46,205 nt of DNA from Sutterella wadsworthensis. GTDB lineage: Bacteria; Pseudomonadota; Gammaproteobacteria; Burkholderiales; Burkholderiaceae_F. Position numbers and translations under genes: made by a program. Where the stretch lies: contig NZ_QNRV01000025.1 of the NCBI RefSeq assembly GCF_003315195.1, positions 1-46,205 of the forward strand, written 5' to 3'. This document shows, piece by piece, positions 26,435 to 35,163 of the stretch. The notes beneath the pieces are model-generated. The model saw nothing but the letters and a program-made list of their open reading frames with translations, made no database searches and was not told the DNA's origin. Every line of letters starts with the position of its first letter. Positions within the stretch are counted from its first letter, which is position 1.

Positions 26435-27277
26435 TCAGAAAAGAAGAATGGCGAGCATGATCCAGGTCGCCGCAGGAAGCACCGGCAGGCTCGCATCCAT
26501 GCGGTCGAAGAAGCCGCCGTGGCCCGGCAGCATGTGCGATGAATCCTTGATGCCCGCCAGACGCTTGAGCATCGATTCCCACAGATCACCTGCGATGGAA
26601 AGCGCAATCAGACCGGCGAGCACAATCAGTCCCCAGACAAAACCCGCGTGCTCAAAGACGAAGTTTGTGAAGACATTCTTCTGGTCGCAGAACCACCACG
26701 TCAGGATGAAGAAAATGATGACGATCACGTAGGCGCCGATTGCACCTTCCCAGGTCTTGTTGGGCGAAATCGCCGGACACATCTTATGCTTGCCCCAGGC
26801 GCGGCCGCAGAAATAAGCGCAGATGTCTGCTCCCCACACGATAAGGAAGACTGACAAAACCAATACCCAGCTGCCGGCTTCATAGAGCCAAAGAAGCGAC
26901 AAATAAGCCGACGGCACAAAGATCACCGCCGTCGTCAGGCAGGTGAGCACGTTCACCTTGAAGCCGTTATAGCGGTGGAAGAGTTCCGCAAAGAAGATCA
27001 CGCCCCAGGCCACCATCACGCCGCCGTTCACGATGAAGAGGAACCAGTCCATCTTCGGGAGCGCCTGCGCCCAATAGAGCGAAAACTGCGAAATCATTTC
27101 GATCGCTGCAATGAGCGCAGCCGGCACTGGACCCAAGTTCCCAATACGGAGCCACTCATAGAGCACCAGCCCGAAGCAGATGGCCATCACCCCGGCAAAA
27201 GCCAGCGGACCGGCCCAGATGGCGAACCACAAAATCAGGAGCAGTACAACTGCAGTGGCAACGCGAAGCTTCAGCAT
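26435..27277 (-). CDS. cdsA: Phosphatidate cytidylyltransferase (CDP-diglyceride synthase)
   Basis: 280 aa, about eight membrane helices. The family signature is complete near the C-terminus: GDLWESMLKRLAGIKDSSHM, then LPGHGGFFDRMDA, with the catalytic metal-binding Asp residues. Upstream is SPNKTWEGAIGA. CdsA makes CDP-diacylglycerol from phosphatidic acid and CTP in the inner membrane for all phospholipid synthesis. The ATG at 27277 follows AAAGAGAA. The gap to the upstream phzF-like gene is 216 bases, so a separate promoter is possible. Confidence 0.93.
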   Translation of the reverse strand: MLKLRVATAVVLLLILWFAIWAGPLAFAGVMAICFGLVLYEWLRIGNLGPVPAALIAAIEMISQFSLYWAQALPKMDWFLFIVNGGVMVAWGVIFFAELFHRYNGFKVNVLTCLTTAVIFVPSAYLSLLWLYEAGSWVLVLSVFLIVWGADICAYFCGRAWGKHKMCPAISPNKTWEGAIGAYVIVIIFFILTWWFCDQKNVFTNFVFEHAGFVWGLIVLAGLIALSIAGDLWESMLKRLAGIKDSSHMLPGHGGFFDRMDASLPVLPAATWIMLAILLF

Positions 27278-27493
27278 GGATGTTCTCTTTGGAGCAGGAG
27301 GTGATTATTGTTGTTGGGATCTAAACGACATGCCGGCTGACGTCCGTTCATCAGGACGCAGCACTTCAAAGCCGTTGGCTCGCATTTTAGACTGAGCTTG
27401 CCGCATTCTGGCTTAAGAGAAGCCTCCGTGAAGTATCCGGACCTTGCTTGAGGCAGTCTGAGCAGATGAAAAAACCGCTGTCGGCTCAGCCAA

Positions 27494-28267
27494 TCAGACA
27501 AACAGATTTGCCTCTGAATAAAGAACCGCCTTGCCGGCAAGTTTGACCCGGTCTCCAACTCTGCGGCAGTAGAGCGTTCCGCCGCGCTTTGAAGCCTGCC
27601 GCGCAATCAAATCCGTCTTGCGGAGCTTATCGGCCCACAGCGGCACAATATGACAGTGACCGGAGCCGCATACCGGATCTTCGGCAACATTGAGTTTCGG
27701 CGCAAAACTCCGGCTGACGCAGTCATACTGACTGCCGCGCGCGGTGATGTGGGTGAGCAGGCCGTCGAGCCCGAGGAGCAGTTCCGGATTCGGCGCCGCA
27801 TCGCAGACCTGACGCTCATCGGCCAAAACACAAACCAAATCCCGACCCATCCAAGCCTCAAGCGGCCGAACGCCGAGCGCAGCCGTCATTGCTTCGGTGA
27901 CAGGAACGGGTGAAAGCGCATAAGCCGGAAAATCCATTTCGAAGCGGTCGCCGGAACGCTTGACGTTCAAACCGCCGCTTTTCGTTTGAAATGAAATTTC
28001 GCCGGCATTGGGTTCATAAAAGCGCATCAGCACATAAGCCGTTGCCAGCGTGGCATGCCCGCAGAGATCAATTTCACCGCCCGGCGTGAACCAGCGCAGA
28101 CCATAAGATCCGGCATTCTTTACGGCAAAGGCTGTTTCCGAAAGGTTGTTTTCGACGGCAATCAGCTGCATCAGCTCGTCCGATAGCCAGGTGTCCAACA
28201 CGCAGACCGCCGCGGGATTGCCTTCAAATAAATGGTCTGCAAAAGCATCGACAACGTAGCACTTCAT
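27494..28267 (-). CDS. PhzF-family isomerase/epimerase
   Basis: 257 aa from the ATG at 28267 (GGAG 7 bases upstream). The frame opens 33 codons earlier without support. It has the two-fold PhzF fold: MKCYVVDAFADHLFEGNPAAV at the start, ENNLSETAF with the catalytic Glu, WFTPGGEIDLCGHATLA, and in the second half EDPVCGSGHC. PhzF itself isomerises a phenazine precursor; most family members act on unknown small acids. No phenazine genes are present. It lies between uppS (35 bases upstream) and cdsA, an unusual place for this family. Slight shortening of the C-terminus compared with typical 260-300 aa members is within range. Confidence 0.85.
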   Translation of the reverse strand: MKCYVVDAFADHLFEGNPAAVCVLDTWLSDELMQLIAVENNLSETAFAVKNAGSYGLRWFTPGGEIDLCGHATLATAYVLMRFYEPNAGEISFQTKSGGLNVKRSGDRFEMDFPAYALSPVPVTEAMTAALGVRPLEAWMGRDLVCVLADERQVCDAAPNPELLLGLDGLLTHITARGSQYDCVSRSFAPKLNVAEDPVCGSGHCHIVPLWADKLRKTDLIARQASKRGGTLYCRRVGDRVKLAGKAVLYSEANLFV

Positions 28268-28302
28268 CGGGAAACTCCGCCTTCGCAAGCTTGAAATGCG
28301 CT

Positions 28303-29013
28303 TCAGCCGGCTTTTCTCAATTGCTCGCTCGTCATGCCAAAGCGCCGTTCGCGTCCAACATACCACGCCAGAGCATCGTCGAATGCTTCGCCGTCAAAAT
28401 CCGGCCAGAGCGTATCGGTAAAGTAAAACTCTGCATAAGCCGCCTGCCAAAGAAGGAAGTTGGAGATGCGGCGCTCACCGCCCGTGCGCACGAGCAGATC
28501 CACTTCGCCGAGCTCCGCGGCGCAAAGCCTTTTTTCCACGCCCTCCATGGTGAGCTCACCCTCGGCTGCAGCGGCCTGAGCAGCCTGCAGCATGTCCCAG
28601 CGGCCGCCGTAATTGGCGGCGATAACGAGCGTCATTTTGCTGCCGGCAGCCGTTGCGGCTTCGGCCGCATCAATGGTTTCATTGAGCGCAGAGCTAAAGC
28701 CCGTACGGTCGCCAATTACGCGCAGACGAACGCCGGCCTCTGACAAAGGTTTGCGCCAGCGCTCCAGTCCGAGGGCAAAAAGCTTCATGAGCGCAGTCAC
28801 TTCCGCAGCCGGCCGACGCCAGTTTTCGCTTGAAAAAGCAAAAACGGTCAAAGTCTTCACCCCGCGCTGCGCAGCAGTTTCAACCACCCGCTCCAGAGCC
28901 TCTACACCCTTGCGGTGTCCTTCAACGCGCGGAAGGCAGCGAGACTGCGCCCAGCGGCCGTTGCCGTCCATGATGACGGCAACATGCTTGGGGATGGAAA
29001 TGTCTTTAGACAT
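28303..29013 (-). CDS. uppS: Isoprenyl (undecaprenyl) diphosphate synthase
   Basis: 236 aa from the ATG at 29013. An upstream ATG at 29052 would add a poor N-terminus. The diagnostic pieces are HVAVIMDGNGRWA (pyrophosphate-binding Asp and Gly-Asn), GHRKGVEALE, TVFAFSSENWRRP and the C-terminal RTGGERRISNFLLWQAAYAE, then FTDTLWPDF. UppS condenses eight isopentenyl units onto farnesyl diphosphate to give the C55 carrier lipid for peptidoglycan and O-antigen. It is in its canonical block, but a lipoprotein gene separates it from frr. Confidence 0.95.
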   Translation of the reverse strand: MSKDISIPKHVAVIMDGNGRWAQSRCLPRVEGHRKGVEALERVVETAAQRGVKTLTVFAFSSENWRRPAAEVTALMKLFALGLERWRKPLSEAGVRLRVIGDRTGFSSALNETIDAAEAATAAGSKMTLVIAANYGGRWDMLQAAQAAAAEGELTMEGVEKRLCAAELGEVDLLVRTGGERRISNFLLWQAAYAEFYFTDTLWPDFDGEAFDDALAWYVGRERRFGMTSEQLRKAG

Positions 29014-29154
29014 GGCGGCGGCCTGAAAGAACGATGGTGCCCGATGCGGCAACGGAAAATTTCGGCATCGAGTCTAGCAAGGTGAAACGCCGTGCAGCGT
29101 TCGAAAATGAAAACGAATTTATCTTGTAGACACAAGCATTAATGGGCTGCGGCC

Positions 29155-29325
29155 TCATTTTTCACAGATTTGAAGAAGCGCACTCCAGACGTACTCCGCA
29201 GAATCGATGCAGCCGTGAGCATCTCGGTCTGCGCCCAATAGCGGAGCAGTACCGCTCGCCGCCGTACAAGCATTAAGCAGCACCGGCATCGCAGCCATCA
29301 GCACGAATTCGGCGGTTTTTCTCAT
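29155..29325 (-). CDS. Small lipoprotein
   Basis: 56 aa from the ATG at 29325, where GGAG lies 6 bases upstream. Longer readings run back through the frr terminator and are not credible. It has a lipoprotein signal peptide (MRKTAEFVLMAAMPVLLNAC) with lipobox LNAC, so the mature chain starts at Cys20. The 37-residue mature part contains DRDAHGCIDSAEYVW. A D-x-H-G-C-x-x-S-A-x-Y-x-W motif is one I recall from small secreted or lipoprotein families of Gram-negatives, but I do not recall a name or function. The gene sits just after the frr terminator, so it needs its own promoter. Confidence 0.6.
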   Translation of the reverse strand: MRKTAEFVLMAAMPVLLNACTAASGTAPLLGADRDAHGCIDSAEYVWSALLQICEK

Positions 29326-29352
29326 CATCCGCTCCGAAGCGTTCATTTGTCG

Positions 29353-29409
29353 CAAAAAAGAAAAGCCGCAAAAAGCGTTAGGCATTGGATCGCCCGCGCT
29401 CTGCGGCTT
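29353..29409 (-). terminator. Intrinsic terminator after frr
   Basis: AAGCCGCA / TGCGGCTT forms the base of a hairpin with an inner AGCG / CGCT stem. On the minus strand it is followed by TTCTTTTTTG. It lies 48 bases past the frr stop and splits the translation-factor genes from uppS and the genes beyond. Confidence 0.75.
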
Positions 29410-29456
29410 CCCGACAGTCATGACGAACGTTGCTGACTGCGGCGTCCCATACGGCA

Positions 29457-30017
29457 TTAGACCGTCATGATTTCCTTATCTTTCTCGGCGATCACCTTGT
29501 CGATTTCAGCCACAAAGCGATCCGTGAGCTTCTGGATTTCGGTTTCATAGCGCCGCTGATCGTCTTCAGAGATTTCCTTATCCTTCTCCAGACGTTCGAG
29601 CTGCGTATTGGCGTCACGGCGCAGATTGCGCACAGCCACCTTGGCTTCTTCGCCGAACCCCTTCACTACCTTGGTGAGTTCGCGGCGGCGTTCCTCGGTA
29701 AGCGGAGGCAGCGGCACGCGAATCGTGTCGCCCGAAGTGGCCGGGTTAAGACCCAGGTCCGAATCGCGAATCGCTTTTTCGCAAACCTTCACCATGTTCT
29801 TTTCCCACGGCTGCACCGTCAGGGTATGCGCATCGCCCACGCCCACCTGAGCAACCTGATTGAGGGGCGTCGGGCAGCCGTAGTAGTCGACGCGAATCTT
29901 GTCGAGCAGACCCGTGCTTGCGCGGCCCGTACGGATACGCGTGAAATCGTCGCGAAGCTTCTCAACAGTTACGCCCATCTTATGCTGGGTCTGCTGGATG
30001 ACATCGGCAGCAGTCAT
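29457..30017 (-). CDS. frr: Ribosome recycling factor
   Basis: 186 aa, standard length. Domain I coiled helices include [21 protein letters not shown], the most conserved RRF block. Domain II follows (about 32-103, with [13 protein letters not shown]), then the return helices with [17 protein letters not shown] and the C-terminal helix. RRF with EF-G splits post-termination ribosomes. AGGAG 8 bases before the ATG is a good ribosome binding site. It follows pyrH by 212 bases, which contain one perfect hairpin. Confidence 0.97.
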   Translation of the reverse strand: MTAADVIQQTQHKMGVTVEKLRDDFTRIRTGRASTGLLDKIRVDYYGCPTPLNQVAQVGVGDAHTLTVQPWEKNMVKVCEKAIRDSDLGLNPATSGDTIRVPLPPLTEERRRELTKVVKGFGEEAKVAVRNLRRDANTQLERLEKDKEISEDDQRRYETEIQKLTDRFVAEIDKVIAEKDKEIMTV

Positions 30018-30167
30018 GAATCATTCTCCTGATATCCGCAGCGCCGGCTTGACGTGAACTTCGTCTTCCCGAAGGCGTGACCCCGTCCCGTGAAACCGCG
30101 TTGTTCCCCGGCTGAATGGTTCAGGCCGGCGGATGAAAGCGCTGCATTAAATTGAAATCTGGTGCGA

Positions 30168-30200
30168 ACATGGGCCGAAAACATCGTCTCCGGCCCATGT
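30168..30200 (-). repeat. Perfect hairpin between pyrH and frr
   Basis: ACATGGGCCG pairs with CGGCCCATGT (10 bp) across 13 bases, 30 bases after the pyrH stop. No T tract follows on the minus strand, so it is more likely an mRNA stability or processing stem than a terminator. Confidence 0.5.
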
Positions 30201-30229
30201 CTTAGCTTAAGGATTGTAGCAAGGCTCTA

Positions 30230-30955
30230 TTACGAATGAACGAGCGTGCCTTCCTTTTCACCGAGGAGCACGCGGCGAAGCGCCCCCTTCTTATTGATGT
30301 TGAAGACCTTGATCGGCAGGCCTTGTTCGCGGCAGAGCGCGAAAGCAGTGGCATCCATCACCTTGAGATTGTTCCGCAGCGCCTCGTCGAAGGTGATTTC
30401 GTCATACATCGTGGCTGTCGGATCCTTTTTCGGATCAGCCGTATAGATGCCGTCAACCTTGGTGGCCTTGAGAACGATGTCGGCACCCACTTCCGCGCCG
30501 CGAAGCGCTGCGGTCGTGTCCGTGGTCATAAAGGGATTGCCCGTGCCGGCGGCGAAAATAACAACGCGGCCGAGACGCAGATGACGCAGCGCCTTGCCGC
30601 GGATATAGGGTTCGGCGACCTGTTCAATATTGAGCGCTGACTGCACACGAGCTTCAATGCCGTTGTTGCGGCAGCAGTCCTGCAGCGCCATGGCGTTCAT
30701 CACAGTTGCGAGCATGCCCATGTAGTCGCCCGTGGCGCGGTCCATACCGGTAGCGCCGAGTGCGACGCCGCGGAAGATGTTGCCGCCGCCCACCACGATG
30801 CCTACCTGTACGCCGAGGTCCAGCGCCGTACGGAGCTCTTCAATCATGTGCTGCAGCACTGCGCGGTTGATGCCGAAGCTGTCCTCGCCCATCAGGGCTT
30901 CACCTGAAAGCTTCAGCAGAATGCGCTTGTAGCAGGGCTTGGCCTGTACGTCCAT
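30230..30955 (-). CDS. pyrH: UMP kinase
   Basis: 241 aa. The amino-acid-kinase fold is clear: [14 protein letters not shown] at the N-terminus, [12 protein letters not shown] (UMP/phosphate loop), [19 protein letters not shown], and the later [15 protein letters not shown] and [13 protein letters not shown] segments. PyrH phosphorylates UMP to UDP, is allosterically controlled by GTP and UTP, and is hexameric. The gene is preceded by AGGAG and lies between tsf and frr as in other proteobacteria. Confidence 0.97.
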   Translation of the reverse strand: MDVQAKPCYKRILLKLSGEALMGEDSFGINRAVLQHMIEELRTALDLGVQVGIVVGGGNIFRGVALGATGMDRATGDYMGMLATVMNAMALQDCCRNNGIEARVQSALNIEQVAEPYIRGKALRHLRLGRVVIFAAGTGNPFMTTDTTAALRGAEVGADIVLKATKVDGIYTADPKKDPTATMYDEITFDEALRNNLKVMDATAFALCREQGLPIKVFNINKKGALRRVLLGEKEGTLVHS

Positions 30956-30987
30956 TTGTTGTTCTCCTCACACCTTCACATTAACCC

Positions 30988-31003
30988 GCAGAGCATGCTC
31001 TGC
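30988..31003. promoter_or_regulatory. 16-bp perfect palindrome in the pyrH leader
   Basis: GCAGAGCATGCTCTGC is fully self-complementary. It lies 33 bases upstream of the pyrH ATG and about 8 to 23 bases downstream of the predicted transcription start. The half-site AGAGCAT is the same as in the dyad before the nitrite reductase gene (16994-17011). Confidence 0.45.
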
Positions 31004-31017
31004 AGACATTGGGCGAA

Positions 31018-31045
31018 ATTATACGCGGTGAGGAGGTTTACCTAT
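31018..31045 (-). promoter_or_regulatory. Probable pyrH promoter with consensus -10 box
   Basis: On the minus strand TATAAT is at 31023-31018. The hexamer 17 bases upstream is TATAGG, a poor -35. The surrounding region (30956-31363, 408 bases) has no credible gene; a 71-codon plus-strand frame at 31009-31224 looks random. Confidence 0.5.
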
Positions 31046-31086
31046 ATGTCTTTTTAGGCCAAGCAGCAAAACGCCGTCGACAAAAC

Positions 31087-31114
31087 GAACAAAAGCCGCC
31101 CATTGCTGGACGGC
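31087..31114 (-). terminator. Probable terminator downstream of tsf
   Basis: GCCGTCC / GGGCGGC (one G-T pair) with a 6-base loop, followed on the minus strand by TTTTGTTCGTTTTG. It lies about 250 bases after the tsf stop and before the pyrH promoter. Confidence 0.6.
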
Positions 31115-31363
31115 CTTTGTTTGGCGGAGCCTCTTCGCTCACTCATAGATTCAAAGAAGGCTGTTTTGGCGTCATCCTCCACGCCCGTGCATGCGGTGAG
31201 AAAAGACTTTCAGCCATCCCTTAGAGCCGTAAGGAGCTGCGCGAGGCGATTCCCTCTTTAGCGTTTAAAGACCCTTCCCAAACCGCTCTCGAGCGCGGTT
31301 CATCAGGCCTTCGCCAATCGCTGCGCGGGAATCGATATCCGTTTCTATAAAGCGCAAGCCCGA

Positions 31364-32251
31364 TTAGGCCTTGGCAGCGGCAGCCTGCTGGGCAGCCACT
31401 TCAGCGGCGAAGTCGTCAACACGCTTTTCGATGCCTTCGCCCACGACGTAGAGAACGTAGGAGGCGATCTTGGCATCGGCAGCCTTCAGGAGGTCAGCCA
31501 CAGACTTCTTGTCGTCCTTAACGAACGGCTGGTTGACGAGCGTGACTTCCTTGAGGAACTTCTTGACGGAGCCTTCGGCGATGCGTTCGAGCATGGCTTC
31601 GGGCTTGCCGGCTTCGCGGGCCTTTTCGATGGCGATGCGGCGTTCGGAGTCGATCAGGGCGTGATCGATGCCGGTTTCGTCGATAGCCTTCGGCTTGGTG
31701 GCGGCGATGTGCATGGCGATGTCGTGGGCGAGCTCTTCGTTGCCGCCGACCATGTCGACGAGAACGCCGATACGGGAGCCATGGACATACTGTTCAATGA
31801 AGCCCTGAGCTTCGACGCGGGCGAAGCGGCGGAACGTCATGTTTTCGCCGATCTTGCCGACGAGAGCCTTGCGGACGCCTTCAACCGTGGTTTCACCGAG
31901 CGGGAGCTCGAGGAGCGCAGCGACGTCGGCCGGGTTCTTTTCGGCGACGAGCTTGACGGCTTCGCGAGCCATCTGCAGGAACTCGGGGTTCTTCGCAACG
32001 AAGTCCGTTTCGGAGTTCACTTCGAGGATCGCACCGAGCTTCTTGTCGTCGGAGACGTAGACCACCACGACGCCTTCGGCCGTCACGCGGCTGGCAGCCT
32101 TCGTGGCTTTGTTGCCGAGCTTGACGCGCAGGATTTCTTCAGCCTTGGCCATGTCGCCATCGGCTTCCGTAAGCGCCTTCTTGCACTCCATCATCGGGGC
32201 GTCGGTCTTGAGACGCAATTCCTTCACCTGGGCGGCGGAAATAGCAGCCAT
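31364..32251 (-). CDS. tsf: Elongation factor Ts
   Basis: 295 aa. The N-terminal UBA-like domain contains [22 protein letters not shown]. The EF-Tu-contacting core follows, with the T-D-F-V-A motif (SETDFVAKN) that opens the nucleotide site. The C-terminal module includes [15 protein letters not shown]-Ts exchanges GDP for GTP on EF-Tu. It is preceded by GGAG and lies directly downstream of rpsB, separated by a terminator-type attenuator. Confidence 0.97.
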   Translation of the reverse strand: MAAISAAQVKELRLKTDAPMMECKKALTEADGDMAKAEEILRVKLGNKATKAASRVTAEGVVVVYVSDDKKLGAILEVNSETDFVAKNPEFLQMAREAVKLVAEKNPADVAALLELPLGETTVEGVRKALVGKIGENMTFRRFARVEAQGFIEQYVHGSRIGVLVDMVGGNEELAHDIAMHIAATKPKAIDETGIDHALIDSERRIAIEKAREAGKPEAMLERIAEGSVKKFLKEVTLVNQPFVKDDKKSVADLLKAADAKIASYVLYVVGEGIEKRVDDFAAEVAAQQAAAAKA

Positions 32252-32298
32252 GTTCTGTTACTCCAAAATTGAGAACGAAAAAAATCGAAAGAATTCTA

Positions 32299-32331
32299 AG
32301 AAAAAAGGGAGCTCTTGTGCGAGCTCCCTTT
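32299..32331 (-). terminator. Attenuator between rpsB and tsf
   Basis: A perfect 11-bp stem (AAAGGGAGCTC / GAGCTCCCTTT) with a 6-base loop. On the minus strand the stem's terminal TTT extends into a run of six T. It lies between the rpsB stop and the tsf start, where E. coli also has a partial terminator that sets the S2:EF-Ts ratio. Confidence 0.8.
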
Positions 32332-32416
32332 CTCATGTCGGAGTGTTCTGCGGCGCATCGAACCCACTAACGGTCTTCAGCGTCCGCTGCACTCCTCTTT
32401 GAAGCTCGCGGCGGAA

Positions 32417-33184
32417 TTATTCCGCGGCAGGGGCTTCGGCCGGAGCGGCCTCAACAACCTCGACGAACTCTTCGTCAGCGGCCTTTTCGCCTTCGGCGGC
32501 GACGGCGCTGTCAGCGCGGCCGGCGATCACGGCGTCGGCAATGCCGGCGGCGTAGATCTGGACGGCCTTCGAGGCGTCGTCGTTGCCCGGGATGACGTAG
32601 TCGATGCCGTCGGGGGAGCCGTTCGTATCGACAACACCGATCACGGGAATGCCGAGCTTGTTGGCTTCCTGAACGGCGATCTTGTGGTAGCCCACGTCAA
32701 CGATGAAGAGGGCGTCGGGAAGACCATTGAGATCCTTGATGCCGCCGATCGACTTGTTGAGCTTTTCAACGTGACGCTGGAAGTCAAGCGCTTCCTTCTT
32801 CGTGAGCTTGGCGGCGGTGCCGTCTTCGAGCTGCTCTTCCATGTCCTTGAGGCGCTTGATCGTGCCGCGAACCGTCTTGAAGTTCGTGAGCGTGCCGCCC
32901 AGCCAGCGCTGGTCAACCCAGCAGCAGCCGGCGCGCTGCGCTTCCTGAGCAACGATTTCACGTCCGCCGCGCTTCGTGTCAACGAAGAGGATGCGGCCGC
33001 CCTGGCTCGCGAGCTGACGAGCGAACTTAACCGCTTCGTCGAACATCACGACGGTCTTTTCAAGATTGATGATATGAATCTTGTTGCGGGAGCCGAAGAT
33101 GTACTGGGCCATCTTCGGGTTCCAGAAACGAGTCTGATGGCCGAAGTGGCAACCCGCTTCGAGCATTTCACGCATGCTGACCAT
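32417..33184 (-). CDS. rpsB: 30S ribosomal protein S2
   Basis: 255 aa from the ATG at 33184, with GGAGA 8 bases upstream. A TTG five codons earlier is part of that site. Family blocks are [62 protein letters not shown] and [17 protein letters not shown], followed by [20 protein letters not shown]. An acidic Ala/Glu-rich tail follows residue ~225. It has a leader of about 180 bases from a good promoter at 33371-33399. Confidence 0.97.
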   Translation of the reverse strand: MVSMREMLEAGCHFGHQTRFWNPKMAQYIFGSRNKIHIINLEKTVVMFDEAVKFARQLASQGGRILFVDTKRGGREIVAQEAQRAGCCWVDQRWLGGTLTNFKTVRGTIKRLKDMEEQLEDGTAAKLTKKEALDFQRHVEKLNKSIGGIKDLNGLPDALFIVDVGYHKIAVQEANKLGIPVIGVVDTNGSPDGIDYVIPGNDDASKAVQIYAAGIADAVIAGRADSAVAAEGEKAADEEFVEVVEAAPAEAPAAE

Positions 33185-33370
33185 TTGAATTTTCTCCAAG
33201 GTTTGTCAGTCTGACACGACCTGCAGGAACCGCTTCTTCTAGTGATGAATGAACGGCACCTCGGGCGCAGGCCGCGCGCAATGTACATACCCGGGCCGAC
33301 CAAGGCTTCCGGGCGCTTATGGAAATGTTCCGGCCCGAAGCAGATCACCTCGAGCCGAATCAAGCGCGCA

Positions 33371-33399
33371 ATTTTACGGGCGCAGTTACAGGAATTCAA
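33371..33399 (-). promoter_or_regulatory. rpsB promoter
   Basis: On the minus strand TTGAAT (33399-33394) and TAAAAT (33376-33371) are separated by exactly 17 bases, 187 bases before the rpsB start. The GCGCGC just after the -10 box resembles a stringent-control discriminator. The long leader (33185-33364) could host autoregulation by S2, but I could not identify a conserved S2 leader fold. Confidence 0.7.
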
Positions 33400-33430
33400 G
33401 CCGTTTATCGACTTTTTTCATTCCGAGCCT

Positions 33431-33844
33431 TTATTCCAAGGGCTTGGCGCTCTTCACATCGAGCTTGGTGCTGTTCCAATCACGGTCAACCTTGGCGCGG
33501 ATCTCCATGAGCTTGCCGCGATGAACCATTGACCAGTTGCGGTCGTGATCGAGTTCGGCGGTAATGACGCCGCCCGCCTCGTCCTGGAACTCATACTTGT
33601 CACTCTTGATGTGGCTCGTAAAGCGTCCGCGAAGGATGACGTACTCATCATCAGCGCCGTTCTTGATCACATTCTCAACCGTGGTCGGCGTCGTGGGACC
33701 GAAGCCCTGCGGGGCCTTATCCTGCGAAGTCTGCGCAGCGGCGGGAGCATCAAAACCCTGGGGCGCGGCGCCCGAGGCGGCCTGTGCGGCGAGCGGGAGA
33801 GCAGCAGCAAGCGATAGTGCGAAGAGAGCAGTACGGATATTCAT
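33431..33844 (-). CDS. YgiW/YdeI-type periplasmic OB-fold (BOF) protein
   Basis: 137 aa. Residues 1-22 are a signal peptide (MNIRTALFALSLAAALPLAA). A Pro/Gln/Gly linker contains APQGF twice (near residues 27 and 44). The BOF domain follows (about 55-137): DEYVILRGRFTSHIKSDKYE, FQDEAGGVITAELD and the diagnostic KVDRDWNSTKLDVKSAKPL. Relatives YgiW and YdeI are induced by peroxide, cadmium or cationic peptides and contribute to stress tolerance; the ligand is unknown. GAGAGG precedes the start. The gene ends 32 bases before the rpsB promoter. Confidence 0.85.
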   Translation of the reverse strand: MNIRTALFALSLAAALPLAAQAASGAAPQGFDAPAAAQTSQDKAPQGFGPTTPTTVENVIKNGADDEYVILRGRFTSHIKSDKYEFQDEAGGVITAELDHDRNWSMVHRGKLMEIRAKVDRDWNSTKLDVKSAKPLE

Positions 33845-34209
33845 GGTGAAACCTCTCTATGAACAATATGTGTCGCAGGAGTGTTCGAGCCGCCGGGGAA
33901 AAAGCAGCTGCAAACATTTTTCCTATCTGGTTGAGCTTTAGTTTAGAAAGCCTCAATTAGGATGTGCTGAGGCATAGATGAGCTGCTCCTTAGTTTTGCC
34001 GAAAAAAATCTCAAGCGCAGTAAAATCGCGAACATTGACGCTGCGGCGGCAGGCTTTAGTCTCCTGCGGCAGCGCTGATCAACATAAATCATTAAGCGTC
34101 CGCCTCTCTCAGATAAAGAGCCGCGGACTGCCGACACATTCATTTTCTCCGCAGCCCATACGGCAGCTTCAATCGTTTGCCGCCTGATGCCGGAGTTTGC
34201 TTTCCAATC
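33845..34209. other. 365-base divergent intergenic region (ygiW-like / map)
   Basis: It holds promoters for both sides. For map, TAAAAT at 34021-34026 is a plausible -10 box, with TTTTGCC about 19 bases upstream as a weak -35. An imperfect G/C-rich stem (GCTGCGGCGGCAGG with CCTGCGGCAGC, 34040-34074) follows in the leader. No gene is visible; the minus-strand frame 33943-34542 is the antisense of map. Confidence 0.4.
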
Positions 34210-35037
34210 ATGTCCATTTCCATTAAAACGCCCGAAGACATTGCCGGTCTGCGGATTGCCGGCCGCCTTGCCGCCGAACTTCTCGACTACCTCACGCCTT
34301 TCGTCAAACCCGGCGTTTCCACGGGCGAACTCGATCGTCTTGCTTACGACTACACCGTCAACGTTCAGGGCTGCATTCCCGCTTGTCTCGGCTACTGCCC
34401 TCCGGGCATGACGCCCTACCCCGCCACCTCCTGCATTTCGATCAATCACGTGGTTTGCCACGGGATCCCGAGCGACAAAAAGATTCTCAAGGCGGGCGAC
34501 ATTGTCAACATCGACGTCACCAGCATCAAGAACGGCTACCACGGCGACACTTCGCGCATGTTCGTGGTCGGCAAACCCACCATCGCCGGCAAGCGTCTGG
34601 TTGATCTGGCCTTCGGCACCATGTGGGCCGGCATCGACGCCGTCCGTCCGGGCGGGTGCTTCAATGACATCGGCCGTGCCTGCCAGGCTTACGCCGACGC
34701 CAACGGCATCTCAGTTGTGCGCGACTACGGCGGTCACGGCATCGGCAAGGGCTTCCATGAAGAACCCCACGTCAACCATTTCCCCGTCAACCATCCGACG
34801 CCCAAGTTTGAACCGGGCATGGTCTTCACGGTTGAACCCATGGTGAACGCCGGCCGCTACGGCGTCACGATGCTCAATGACGGCTGGACGGTTGTCACCA
34901 AGGATCACTCGCTTTCCGCACAGTGGGAGCATATGGTGCTGGTGACTGAAACGGGCTACGACGTGCTTACGGTGAGCAAAGGCACGCTGCCGCCTCCAGC
35001 CTTTGTGAAGGGCTGGCATCTCCCGGAAAACCTCTAA
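34210..35037 (+). CDS. map: Methionine aminopeptidase, type I
   Basis: 275 aa from the ATG at 34210 (MSISIKTPEDIAGLRIAGRL). The pita-bread fold ligands are all visible: Asp in VNIDVTSIKNGYHGDTSRMF (two Asp residues), His in GHGIGKGFHEEPHV, Glu in FTVEPMVN and Glu in QWEHMVLVTETG. It removes the initiator Met from nascent proteins. Map divergent from rpsB and next to glnD is a common proteobacterial arrangement. A terminator follows, so glnD has its own transcription start. Confidence 0.96.
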   Translation: MSISIKTPEDIAGLRIAGRLAAELLDYLTPFVKPGVSTGELDRLAYDYTVNVQGCIPACLGYCPPGMTPYPATSCISINHVVCHGIPSDKKILKAGDIVNIDVTSIKNGYHGDTSRMFVVGKPTIAGKRLVDLAFGTMWAGIDAVRPGGCFNDIGRACQAYADANGISVVRDYGGHGIGKGFHEEPHVNHFPVNHPTPKFEPGMVFTVEPMVNAGRYGVTMLNDGWTVVTKDHSLSAQWEHMVLVTETGYDVLTVSKGTLPPPAFVKGWHLPENL

Positions 35038-35077
35038 ACGAACTCAGCGGTCTGCCGCATTCCGCCAGATCCTGATC

Positions 35078-35119
35078 AAGGCGGCTCGTCAGCGCATGAA
35101 GCGCGGCGGCCGCCTTTTT
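35078..35119 (+). terminator. Intrinsic terminator after map
   Basis: AAGGCGGC / GCCGCCTT with an inner GCGC / GCGC pairing, followed by TTTC. It lies 40 bases past the map stop. Confidence 0.75.
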
Positions 35120-35163
35120 CTTATCCTTTAGGCATCCAACCGCTTCTCACCGATCCTGCCCTT

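Noticed and set aside
31009-31224. A 71-codon plus-strand frame in the tsf-pyrH gap
   Set aside because: It starts inside the pyrH promoter, crosses the tsf terminator hairpin and has no protein-like composition.
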